A stretch of 8,877 bases of DNA from SAR116 cluster bacterium (GTDB lineage Bacteria; Pseudomonadota; Alphaproteobacteria; Puniceispirillales; GCA-002684695), in assembly GCA_002684695.1 (NCBI GenBank), contig NYVQ01000009.1:5405-14281 (forward strand), written 5' to 3'. This document shows positions 1 through 8,207 of the stretch, piece by piece. The stretch's first letter is position 1. Each line of letters opens with the position of its first letter. The translations under genes and the position numbers were made by a program. The notes beneath the pieces were generated by a model, which saw only the letters and a list, made by a program, of their open reading frames with translations, was not told where the DNA came from and searched no databases.

Positions 1-181
1 AATCATTATCTATAATTTAGTAATTAACTATATACTTTAAAACATATATATGAGTGATTAAAAACAATTAAATTATAAATAATTATATAGTCATAAAAAC
101 TTAATATTTTTTATTTAAAAGGAATAATTTATTTGGCTATCTTTCATATATTAAGACAGAATTAGATAATTGTTATCAAAG
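1..181. other. AT-rich non-coding leader upstream of mutS
   Basis: This stretch has no open reading frame of useful length on either strand. The ATG at 50-52 reads only three codons before a stop, and the reverse-strand ATGs I checked stop within about eleven codons or leave the window. Several TATAAT-like hexamers occur (for example 11-16), but none pairs with a convincing -35 at normal spacing, and such hexamers are expected by chance in DNA this AT-rich. The promoter driving mutS probably lies here, since no gene precedes mutS in the window, but I cannot place it. No hairpin or riboswitch-like structure was seen. Confidence 0.6.
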
Positions 182-2818
182 ATGAATAATTTCAAAAAAA
201 CCTTAAGATTACCAAGTTCTGAAAGTTTTGGATTAACTCCAATGATGATTCAATACATAAAGATTAAAGAAGAGCATTTAAATGAAATTTTGTTTTATAG
301 AATGGGTGATTTTTATGAAATGTTCTTTGATGATGCAATTACATCTTCTTCCGTTTTAGATATAACCCTTACAAAGAGAGGACAATGGAATAATATTGAC
401 ATTCCTATGTGTGGTATCCCCTTTCATAGTGCAGATAGCTATATCAATAAACTTATAAGCAAGGGTTTTAGAGTGGCTATTTGTGAGCAAGTTAAGCCAA
501 ATATAGTTTCTGAAAAGAAAACAAAAGGACCAATGGAAAGAAAGGTTGTAAGAATTTTAACACCAGGAACAATTTTAGAAGAAAATTACTTAAAAGATAA
601 TAGAAACAATTTTTTGTGTTCATGGAATGAAGTAGGAGGTGAGCAATCAATTTCATGGGTTGATTTATCTACAGGAGTTTTTTTTACAGAAAGATTGAAT
701 AAAAATCTTGCGAGCTCTCTAGAAACTACTTTAGACAGAATATCTCCTCAAGAACTAATTATACCCTATAAAATGAAAGATCAAAAACCAAAATTTTTCA
801 GTGAGTGTATTACTTTCCAGCCCGATAGCCTTTTTAATAGTGAATCATGTGAGAAAAGATTAAAAAATTTTTATAAGGTTAACTCTTTAGTTTCTTATGG
901 AAATTTCAATAGATCATGTATTTCAACAGCTGGTGCTCTACTAGCGTATATAGATTTAACTCAAAAAGGCAAAATACCTCTTTTAAAGAATTTAACAGAA
1001 TGGAAGACTTCAGAAATAATGGAAATTGATGTTTTTTCAAGAAAGTCTCTTGAACTGATAAAAACACAATCTGGTAATAAAACAGGAAGCTTTTTTAATA
1101 TAATTAATAAAACTCTCACAAGTGGTGGATCCAGACTTCTTTTAGAAAGATTAAATAGTCCTTTACTTGATAAAGTATTAATCAATGAAAGACTTGATAC
1201 AGTTTCTAATTTTTTAGAGGCTAAATCTTTAAGAACTAAATTAAAAGAAATTTTAAAACATATACCTGATATTGAAAGATCAATTACAAGACTTCAATTT
1301 GATAGAGGTGGTCCAAGAGATTTATTATCTATTAAACTTGGATACGAAAAAGCATCAGAGATTTTAAAATTAATAACGAAATATGAGTTCAAGTACAAAA
1401 AAAACGAAATTAAAAATATTATTAGAAAACTCAAGATTGATTTTGAGTTTGTTAGCAAACTTAACAAAGCTATTGAAGACCAACCACCTTTGTTTGCTAG
1501 AGACGGTGATTTTATTAGAAAAGGTTTCTCTAAAAAGCTCGATGAATTTAAAGAACTAAAAGACAAGTCAAAAAACCACATTTTGTCTTTACAACAAAAA
1601 TATATTGATTTAACTGAAGTTCAATCACTGAAAATAAAGTATAATAATGTTTTGGGCTATCATGTTGAAATAAGAAGAGCACATGATGGAAAAGTCCAAA
1701 GCAATCCATTTTTTATTCATAGGCAGAGTACAGCGCAAGCTTCCAGGTTTACATCAACAGAACTAGCAGATCTTGAGGCAAAAATTTCTGAAGCTTCTAA
1801 AAAAGCTCTAGAATTAGAATTAGAGATTTATAGCGATTTAGTTAGCAAATGTTTATGTCGATCAGAGAGTTTGATAGATATTTTTTCATCAATTTCTACA
1901 CTAGATGTTTCCGTTTGTCTTGCAGATTTAGCAACCTCATGGGAATATTGTAGACCAGAGATTTCTGATGAATTCATTTTTTCAATTACGGATGGAAGGC
2001 ATCCTGTAGTAGAACAATCTTTACAGAATCAATCAGATCAAAAATTCAATGGTAATGATTGCAGATTAGATGACAAAAACATTTGGCTTATTACCGGCCC
2101 AAATATGGGAGGAAAGTCAACTTTTCTTAGACAAAATGCACTTATTAATATTATGGCTCAAATGGGATCATTTGTTCCAGCTAAAAAAGCTAATATTGGA
2201 ATTTCAGATAGAATATTCAGCCGTGTTGGCACTGGTGATGATTTGTCTAAAGGTCAATCAACTTTTATGGTTGAAATGACAGAAACAGCTTCAATACTTA
2301 ACCTTGCAACAAAAAAATCATTTGTAATTCTTGATGAAATTGGGAGAGGAACAGCAACTTGGGATGGGTTATCATTGGCATGGTCAATCATTGAAAACAT
2401 CCATGATAAAATTAAATGTAAGACACTCTTTGCAACTCATTATCATGAATTAACAAAGCTAGATAAAAAATTGAATAAGCTCAGATTATATTATCTTGAG
2501 GCCAAAGAATTTAATGAAGAAATAATCTTTTTATATAAACTCATACCGGGTTCGGCTAACAAATCTTATGGGCTTGAGGTTGCGAAACTTGCAGGTATTC
2601 CTGATGAAGTGATAAAAAGAGCAAAATGTATTTTAAATAATCTTGAGAAAGAAAGTGATTTAGACAAAAAATTACCATTGTTTGGGGAAGAAAAATCTGA
2701 AAAACCTCAAAATAATTTAGTCCTTGAAGAATTAAAGAATCTTCACCCAGATGAAATATCACCGCTAGAAGCACTTGAAATCTTATATAAATTAAAGAAA
2801 CTATCTGATAATGTTTAA
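182..2818 (+). CDS. mutS: DNA mismatch repair protein MutS
   Basis: MutS recognises base mismatches and small loops in newly replicated DNA and, with ATP, recruits MutL to start repair. The 878-residue product is close to the usual MutS length. The N-terminal mismatch-binding domain carries the Phe-X-Glu reader in RMGDFYE (Phe44, Glu46), preceded by the typical TPMM opening. After the connector and the lever/clamp regions (roughly residues 130-600) comes the ABC-type ATPase. It has the P-loop GPNMGGKST at 639-647, the signature GQSTFMVEM, the Walker B Asp718-Glu719 within ILDEIGRGTATWDG, and FATHYHEL. The GRGTAT form resembles alphaproteobacterial MutS, although Trp replaces the usual Phe or Tyr. 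A clamp-binding-like KLPLF lies at 830-834. The frame opens at 170 with TTG just after an in-frame TAA (167-169). I prefer the ATG at 182, which costs only four residues; neither start has a strong ribosome binding site. It is the first gene of the + strand run, 30 nt before glnD. Confidence 0.97.
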   Translation: MNNFKKTLRLPSSESFGLTPMMIQYIKIKEEHLNEILFYRMGDFYEMFFDDAITSSSVLDITLTKRGQWNNIDIPMCGIPFHSADSYINKLISKGFRVAICEQVKPNIVSEKKTKGPMERKVVRILTPGTILEENYLKDNRNNFLCSWNEVGGEQSISWVDLSTGVFFTERLNKNLASSLETTLDRISPQELIIPYKMKDQKPKFFSECITFQPDSLFNSESCEKRLKNFYKVNSLVSYGNFNRSCISTAGALLAYIDLTQKGKIPLLKNLTEWKTSEIMEIDVFSRKSLELIKTQSGNKTGSFFNIINKTLTSGGSRLLLERLNSPLLDKVLINERLDTVSNFLEAKSLRTKLKEILKHIPDIERSITRLQFDRGGPRDLLSIKLGYEKASEILKLITKYEFKYKKNEIKNIIRKLKIDFEFVSKLNKAIEDQPPLFARDGDFIRKGFSKKLDEFKELKDKSKNHILSLQQKYIDLTEVQSLKIKYNNVLGYHVEIRRAHDGKVQSNPFFIHRQSTAQASRFTSTELADLEAKISEASKKALELELEIYSDLVSKCLCRSESLIDIFSSISTLDVSVCLADLATSWEYCRPEISDEFIFSITDGRHPVVEQSLQNQSDQKFNGNDCRLDDKNIWLITGPNMGGKSTFLRQNALINIMAQMGSFVPAKKANIGISDRIFSRVGTGDDLSKGQSTFMVEMTETASILNLATKKSFVILDEIGRGTATWDGLSLAWSIIENIHDKIKCKTLFATHYHELTKLDKKLNKLRLYYLEAKEFNEEIIFLYKLIPGSANKSYGLEVAKLAGIPDEVIKRAKCILNNLEKESDLDKKLPLFGEEKSEKPQNNLVLEELKNLHPDEISPLEALEILYKLKKLSDNV

Positions 2819-2848
2819 TAGACTTACTTTAATAAAAAGAATCTAAGT

Positions 2849-5590
2849 ATGGACTTTTTAAAAGATAAATTTGAGTTTATTAATCAAAATACTGAGAAGA
2901 TAAGTTTTCCAATTAAAATCAATATACCTTCAATTCAAGACAATATATCAAAAAATAAACACCATTCTAATTTAAAAAGTAATCTAACTTCTGTATTTGC
3001 AGATGTCCTTAAAGAAGGCCAATCGATTATTAAGAAGGATTTTAAAAACAAAAAAGATGGGCTATTTTGTTTATCCTCAAACTCTCATTTAATAGAACAA
3101 ATAATTAAAATACTATTTGAATTTTCAAGTGAAACCACAAATGGCCTTAACAATTTAGCAGTTATTTCATCGGGAGGTTTTGGTAGAAGAGAATTGGCTC
3201 CTAATAGTGATGTAGATCTATTATTTTTAACTGGACCAAAAAAAAGTGAAACTCGAAATCAATTAATAAGCTTTGTTTTATATATTCTATGGGATTTAGG
3301 AATTAAAGTTAGTCATTCAACTAGAACTGTTAGTCAAGCAATAAAGGATGCAGAAAAGGATATTAATTTTAGAACGTCCATTCTCGATATTAGGAAACTT
3401 GTTGGGAATACAAATCTTTTCGAGGAACTAAAAAACAAAATTAAATTATTGCAAGACGATACAAAATCTGATTTCAAAATTATAAAACTTAAAGAGCAGG
3501 AAGAAAGGCATAAATTATCTGGTGGTTCGCGGTACATGTTAGAGCCTAATATCAAAGAGGGAAAGGGGTGCCTAAGGGACTTAAACACACTTGTTTGGAT
3601 TACAAAATATCACTTTAAAATATTTAATTTTCTAGAAATTAAGAAAATAAATAAATGCTTGGCAAGAGAACTAGAAAACTTTTATAAAGCTCTTGGATTT
3701 ATTACTACTATTAGATGTTGCCTTCATTATATCTCAAATAAAGATAACAATATCTTGGATCTATCTTCACAGGAAGAAATTGCATCATTTTTTGGCTTCA
3801 AGGATGATTCCAATACACTTGGCGTTGAAAAGCTTATGAAACAATTTTATTTTGTCACAAAAGAAGTTGGAAGACTGACAAGAAGGTTTTTAAATGAGTT
3901 GGATACTATTAATGACACTAGATCAATATATTCAATTACTACCCATCAGAACGTTTGGGATAGAAAGAATTTTGAAATAATTGATGGAAAACTTTATTTA
4001 AATGTCGCTAAAATCAAAAATAAACTATCTATTATTAACTTAAATTTTATTTTAGACATTTTTGAATTTGCACAAAATAGAGGTTTGGAAATTCATCCTT
4101 CAACAATTCATCATATAGAAATTTCAATAAAACAAGTTTCAGTTGTTAAAGAAAAAAATGATTGGAAAGAAAAGTTTATTAATATTCTTTTGTCTAGGAA
4201 GAATACGGAAGAATTTCTAAGACTAATGACAGAAACTGGAGTTTTAGGACAAATCTTTTCAGACTTCAAAAACATTATAGGATTAATGCAATTTAATATG
4301 TACCATTATTATACTGTTGACGAGCATACTATAAGATCAATTGGATTTTTGCATAAACTAGAAAAAGGTGAATTATCTGACATAGCACCAGTTGCATCTG
4401 AATTAGTGAAAAAAATCAAATCAAGAAAAGTTCTTTTCCTTGCATTATTTCTACATGATATTGGTAAAGGGAGGAAAAGGGATCATTCAATAATTGGTTC
4501 AGAGATTGCGAAAGAAATATGTTTAAAGCTTTCTCTAAATAATGAAGAAATAGAAAATATAACTTGGCTGGTAAGAAACCATCTTTTAATGAGTAAAATT
4601 GCATTCAATTATGATATTTCAGATCCAAAGACAATTACTGATTTTACTAATCAAGTTCAATCACCTGAAAAACTAAAATTATTACTAATTATGACAGTTG
4701 CTGATATATTGGCTGTTGGGCCAGATAAATGGAACTCATGGAAGGCCTCTTTAATGAGAGACTTGTATAGATTTTCCGAAAAAGTTTTATATGGTGCAGA
4801 CCCACATCAGATTTTGGAGCTTAATCCTGAAAAATCAAAAGATAAAATAAAGAAAACCCTGCATAATTGGACAGCAGAAGACCTTGATAATTATTCTGAT
4901 CAATACCCCAACAATTACTGGTCATCTATAGACACTGAAACTCATACTTGGTTGGCGCAAACAACCAAAAAAAATATTTCTAATAATAACCTAATTAATT
5001 TAGATTATAAATCTTTGAAAGGAACAGATTCAGTCTTAATAGTAGTGATGGCTCCTGATCATTCAGGTTTGTTTAGTGATATTGCTGGTGCAATTACTAT
5101 TCAAGAAATTGAAATTCAAACCGCGAAAATTTTTACGAGAAAAGATGGAATAGCAGTTGATCTTTTTTGGGTGTCACCTGGTAAAAGGATCATTTTAAAT
5201 TATGAAAAACTTGATAAAATAAAAAAATCAATAATAAAAAACCTTACTGAAGGTTTTTATCCAGATCGGCAGATTGCTAATTTGTGGAAATCTTCATCAA
5301 AAGGTTTGAATTTGTTTAGAAACGTTTCACGTGTGATGTTATACAATGATTTAAGCAACTCGAACAGTATAATAGAAGTAAATGGAAAAAACAGACCTGG
5401 GCTTTTGTATAAATTAACAAAAGAAATAAAGTCCTTAGGATTACAAATTCAATCTGCTTCTGTATCAACTTATGGTGATAAGGTAGTTGATGTATTTTAT
5501 GTTAAAGACATATTCGGTATGAAAATAGATAGCAAAACAAGAGAAGACGTAATTATACGAAGTTTGAAAAAAATTCTCTTAGAGTGTTAG
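2849..5590 (+). CDS. glnD: Bifunctional [protein-PII] uridylyltransferase / uridylyl-removing enzyme
   Basis: GlnD is the glutamine sensor of the nitrogen response. It uridylylates PII proteins (GlnB/GlnK) when glutamine is low and removes UMP when glutamine is high. The product has 913 residues, against 890 in E. coli. In order: a Lys/Asn-rich N-terminus; the nucleotidyltransferase motif GGFGRRELAPNSDVD with Gly109-Gly110 and metal-binding Asp121 and Asp123; a GlnD-specific helical region containing LEPNIKEGKGCLRDL; the HD hydrolase domain, with YYTVDEHT ahead of His536-Asp537, Asp545-His546 and Asp619 (TVADI); and two C-terminal ACT domains at about 727-800 and 838-910, each with a ligand-loop motif (APDHSGLF and GKNRPGLL). 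Both activities should therefore be intact. The start ATG is 30 nt after the mutS stop, with only a weak purine stretch (AAAAGAA) before it. murJ follows after 9 nt. The PII partner is not encoded in this window. Confidence 0.97.
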   Translation: MDFLKDKFEFINQNTEKISFPIKINIPSIQDNISKNKHHSNLKSNLTSVFADVLKEGQSIIKKDFKNKKDGLFCLSSNSHLIEQIIKILFEFSSETTNGLNNLAVISSGGFGRRELAPNSDVDLLFLTGPKKSETRNQLISFVLYILWDLGIKVSHSTRTVSQAIKDAEKDINFRTSILDIRKLVGNTNLFEELKNKIKLLQDDTKSDFKIIKLKEQEERHKLSGGSRYMLEPNIKEGKGCLRDLNTLVWITKYHFKIFNFLEIKKINKCLARELENFYKALGFITTIRCCLHYISNKDNNILDLSSQEEIASFFGFKDDSNTLGVEKLMKQFYFVTKEVGRLTRRFLNELDTINDTRSIYSITTHQNVWDRKNFEIIDGKLYLNVAKIKNKLSIINLNFILDIFEFAQNRGLEIHPSTIHHIEISIKQVSVVKEKNDWKEKFINILLSRKNTEEFLRLMTETGVLGQIFSDFKNIIGLMQFNMYHYYTVDEHTIRSIGFLHKLEKGELSDIAPVASELVKKIKSRKVLFLALFLHDIGKGRKRDHSIIGSEIAKEICLKLSLNNEEIENITWLVRNHLLMSKIAFNYDISDPKTITDFTNQVQSPEKLKLLLIMTVADILAVGPDKWNSWKASLMRDLYRFSEKVLYGADPHQILELNPEKSKDKIKKTLHNWTAEDLDNYSDQYPNNYWSSIDTETHTWLAQTTKKNISNNNLINLDYKSLKGTDSVLIVVMAPDHSGLFSDIAGAITIQEIEIQTAKIFTRKDGIAVDLFWVSPGKRIILNYEKLDKIKKSIIKNLTEGFYPDRQIANLWKSSSKGLNLFRNVSRVMLYNDLSNSNSIIEVNGKNRPGLLYKLTKEIKSLGLQIQSASVSTYGDKVVDVFYVKDIFGMKIDSKTREDVIIRSLKKILLEC

Positions 5591-5599
5591 AAAAAAAAC

Positions 5600-7123
5600 A
5601 TGAAAAATTTAATTTTTAAAGCCTTCATTAATTTTAGTTTTTGGACAGCATTAAGCAGAATATTTGGTTTTGTTAGAGATGTATTAATAGCAGCTTCACT
5701 AGGTGCAGGGCCTTTTTCTGACGCTTTTTTTGTGGCATTCAAACTTCCAAATATGTTTAGAAGGTTAGTTGCTGAGGGAGCTTTAGTTCAGTCATTTCTT
5801 CCAACATTTACACATATTGAGAAGACACAATCAAAACATCAATCAGAGGAATTTGCTTCTAATGTACAAAGTATAATTCTTTTTTATATTTTAATATTTA
5901 TTATTTTAGCTGAATTTTTCATGAGTTATATAATTTTTGGTTTAGCACCTGGATTTATAAAAAACACTGAAGCTTTTGAAACAGCAGTCTTTTTTGCTAG
6001 AGCAACAATAATTTATTTGCCGATGTTATCTTTAATAGCAATATGGGGATCTGTTTTACAAAGTTCAGGAAAATTTATGCCTTCAGCGGCAACGCCTATA
6101 ATTTTAAACATTTCATTAATTATCGCATCAATTTTAATTTTAACCTTAAAACAATCGGATTTTATAATTGCTTTATCGGTTCCACTTGCTGGAATAATAC
6201 AATTAATTTTTTTATTTTATTGCTTAAAAAAACAAAATATACTTCTTAAAATTGTAGTTCCAAAAAAAACATTTGATTATCACGGGGTTTGGAAAAAATT
6301 CTTGCCTGCAGCTTTTGGGGCAGGTGTTCTGCAAGTGAATCTGCTAGTTGATACAATTTTGGCATCTATCGTTGGAGCAAGTTCAATATCATATCTTTAT
6401 TATGCAGATAGATTATCTCAACTTCCTCTTGGAATAATCGGTGTTGCATTAGGCACTGCACTTTTGCCAAACTTATCTAAAGCAGAGACAAACAATGAAA
6501 TAATTTTTATTAGAGAAAGTATAGAAAAGAGTCTGGTTGTTGGTTTTATGTTTTCTATACCTTCTTGTTTTGCCTTTTTAGCAATTCCTGAAATTCTTAT
6601 AGAAGGCATCTATGCACGTGGAGCATTTGAAAAAACTGATGTCTACAATGTTTCAATAGCTTTATCAGCATATGGCTTGGGTATCCCTGCATTTATAAGC
6701 ATTAAAATCTTTCAGTCTTCATTTTTTGCAATGCATGATACTTTAACACCGTTTAGAATTTCAATTTTTTCTGTAACTATCAATATAGTTTTAAGTATTT
6801 TGTTAATGCAAAAATTTGGTTTTTATGGAATTGCATTAGCAACATCAATTGCATCGTACCTTACATTAATCTGCTACTTCATATTATTAAATTCAAAGCA
6901 AAGGGTTTCTTTCAACATAATTCAACCACTAATCGTTTTATTATTTTTAGGTTTTTGCTTTTATTTTATTTTATTTGAACTATTATCTATATTTGGAAAT
7001 TTAAATTTAATTTTATGTTTAATTCTTATAATTTTTATATCAATGATCATTTGGTTTTCTGCAATGATAGTTTTTAGGTTTATAAAAATTAATTCAATTA
7101 AAAATATTTTTATAAAACGTTAA
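5600..7123 (+). CDS. murJ: Lipid II flippase MurJ (MviN family)
   Basis: MurJ moves lipid II, the undecaprenyl-linked peptidoglycan precursor, from the inner to the outer face of the cytoplasmic membrane. The 507-residue protein is hydrophobic almost throughout and matches the family in length (511 in E. coli), consistent with the fourteen-helix MOP-superfamily fold; I did not count helices individually. Family landmarks are clear: SRIFGFVRD near the start (Arg20, Arg26, Asp27), then SDAFFVAFKLPNMFRRL with Asp41 and Arg54-Arg55, then AEGALVQSFLP, and later YADRLSQLPLG (Asp270, Arg271) followed by GVALGTALLPNLSKA. These conserved charged residues line the central cavity in characterised MurJ proteins. 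The last 50 or so residues are very hydrophobic, rich in Ile, Leu and Phe, and end in a short basic tail (KNIFIKR). The start lies 9 nt after the glnD stop, behind a run of eight A and without a Shine-Dalgarno, which suggests translation coupled to glnD. Confidence 0.96.
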   Translation: MKNLIFKAFINFSFWTALSRIFGFVRDVLIAASLGAGPFSDAFFVAFKLPNMFRRLVAEGALVQSFLPTFTHIEKTQSKHQSEEFASNVQSIILFYILIFIILAEFFMSYIIFGLAPGFIKNTEAFETAVFFARATIIYLPMLSLIAIWGSVLQSSGKFMPSAATPIILNISLIIASILILTLKQSDFIIALSVPLAGIIQLIFLFYCLKKQNILLKIVVPKKTFDYHGVWKKFLPAAFGAGVLQVNLLVDTILASIVGASSISYLYYADRLSQLPLGIIGVALGTALLPNLSKAETNNEIIFIRESIEKSLVVGFMFSIPSCFAFLAIPEILIEGIYARGAFEKTDVYNVSIALSAYGLGIPAFISIKIFQSSFFAMHDTLTPFRISIFSVTINIVLSILLMQKFGFYGIALATSIASYLTLICYFILLNSKQRVSFNIIQPLIVLLFLGFCFYFILFELLSIFGNLNLILCLILIIFISMIIWFSAMIVFRFIKINSIKNIFIKR

Positions 7124-7129
7124 CCTTTT

Positions 7130-7134
7130 AGGAG
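7130..7134 (+). promoter_or_regulatory. Shine-Dalgarno of trpS
   Basis: AGGAG lies 10 nt before the ATG at 7145, inside the 21-nt murJ-trpS spacer. It is one of only two clear ribosome binding sites in the window and supports the trpS start. The mutS, glnD and murJ starts lack an equivalent. Confidence 0.8.
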
Positions 7135-7144
7135 TGTTAGATTT

Positions 7145-8143
7145 ATGAAAGGTAGAATTTTTTCAGGAGTTCAACCGACGGGTAATTTACATTTAGGCAA
7201 TTATTTAGGTGCAATTCGCAATTGGGTTAATTTGCAAAGAGATTTTGAATGTATTTATTGTGTAGTAGACTTACATGCTATTACAGTTCCTAGAACAAGT
7301 GAACAACTAACTAATGATACTCTTGAAGTTGCCGCTGGGTTAATAGCTTCAGGAATAAACCCTGATAGTTCAATTTTGTTTAATCAATCACAAGTGTCCA
7401 GTCATTCTGAGTTGGCTTGGATCTTTAATTGTACTGCCAAATTAGGGTGGCTAAATAGAATGACACAATTCAAAGAAAAAGCCGGAAGAAATAAAGAAAA
7501 TGCCAGTGTTGGTCTTTATGTTTATCCAACTTTAATGGCATCCGACATTTTAGCGTATAAAGCAACGCATGTTCCAGTTGGTGAAGACCAGAAACAACAT
7601 CTTGAGCTAACAAGAGATATTGCTCTAGCATTCAATTCTTCTTACAACAAAAGCTTTTTTCCAATACCTGAACCTCAAATCTTTGGAACTGCTTCAAGGG
7701 TAATGAGTCTTAGAGATGGAAAATCAAAAATGAGTAAATCAGATATATCAGATTATTCAAGAATTAATCTAAAAGATACATCTACAGAAATTTCTTTAAA
7801 ATTTAAAAAAGCTAAGTCTGATTCTAATCCTTTGCCATTTTCAATCAAGGAACTTGAAGAAAGGCCTGAGGCTAGGAATCTAGTTGGTGTTTATGCGGCT
7901 TTATCGTCGAAAAATGAAGAAGATATTTTGAGAGAATTTGGTGGAAAAGGCTTCGGAATTTTTAAACCTGCTTTAGCAGACTTGGCTGTTTCTGTATTAG
8001 AACCAATTAATAATGAATTAAGAAAACTTATGAATGATAAAAGCTATTTAATAAAGGTTTTAAAAGAAGGCTCTAATAAAGCATCTAGTATTTCACAAAC
8101 AGTTCTTTCAGACGTCTATAACATTATAGGTTGTGTAAGATAA
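7145..8143 (+). CDS. trpS: Tryptophanyl-tRNA synthetase (class I)
   Basis: TrpRS activates tryptophan with ATP and charges tRNA-Trp in the cytoplasm. The 332-residue product has the compact bacterial length (334 in E. coli). The class I HIGH-type motif appears as PTGNLHLGNY at residues 11-20, just after FSGVQ, and the KMSKS loop is at 195-199 within DGKSKMSKSD. Between them lie other conserved TrpRS segments: CVVDLHAIT, the NRMTQFKEK region, YPTLMASDILAYKA and VPVGEDQKQHLELTRDIA. The C-terminal helical anticodon-binding part follows and the protein ends without truncation. The start is supported by an AGGAG 10 nt upstream and by the family-typical opening KGRIFSGVQPTG. It follows murJ by 21 nt, as in other alphaproteobacteria, and is probably read from the same transcript. 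Confidence 0.97.
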   Translation: MKGRIFSGVQPTGNLHLGNYLGAIRNWVNLQRDFECIYCVVDLHAITVPRTSEQLTNDTLEVAAGLIASGINPDSSILFNQSQVSSHSELAWIFNCTAKLGWLNRMTQFKEKAGRNKENASVGLYVYPTLMASDILAYKATHVPVGEDQKQHLELTRDIALAFNSSYNKSFFPIPEPQIFGTASRVMSLRDGKSKMSKSDISDYSRINLKDTSTEISLKFKKAKSDSNPLPFSIKELEERPEARNLVGVYAALSSKNEEDILREFGGKGFGIFKPALADLAVSVLEPINNELRKLMNDKSYLIKVLKEGSNKASSISQTVLSDVYNIIGCVR

Positions 8144-8198
8144 TTATCAAACCTTGAAATTCAGAACAAATTATCCCATATTAAATAATAATTATATT

Positions 8199-8202
8199 GG
8201 AG
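8199..8202 (+). promoter_or_regulatory. Shine-Dalgarno of the nfu gene
   Basis: GGAG (in TTGGAG) stands 5 nt before the ATG at 8208. It decides the start of the nfu gene in favour of 8208 rather than the in-frame TTG at 8154, which has no such site and would overlap most of the spacer after trpS. Confidence 0.8.
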
Positions 8203-8207
8203 TATTT

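Noticed and set aside
11..16. TATAAT as the mutS promoter
   Set aside because: There is no -35 within the window and many TATAAT-like words occur on both strands of this leader, so the match carries little weight.
961..1581. Two open frames on the - strand inside mutS (961-1185 and 1294-1581)
   Set aside because: They lie opposite a strongly conserved gene, show no recognisable motif and have low-complexity, hydrophobic composition typical of the antisense of AT-rich coding DNA.
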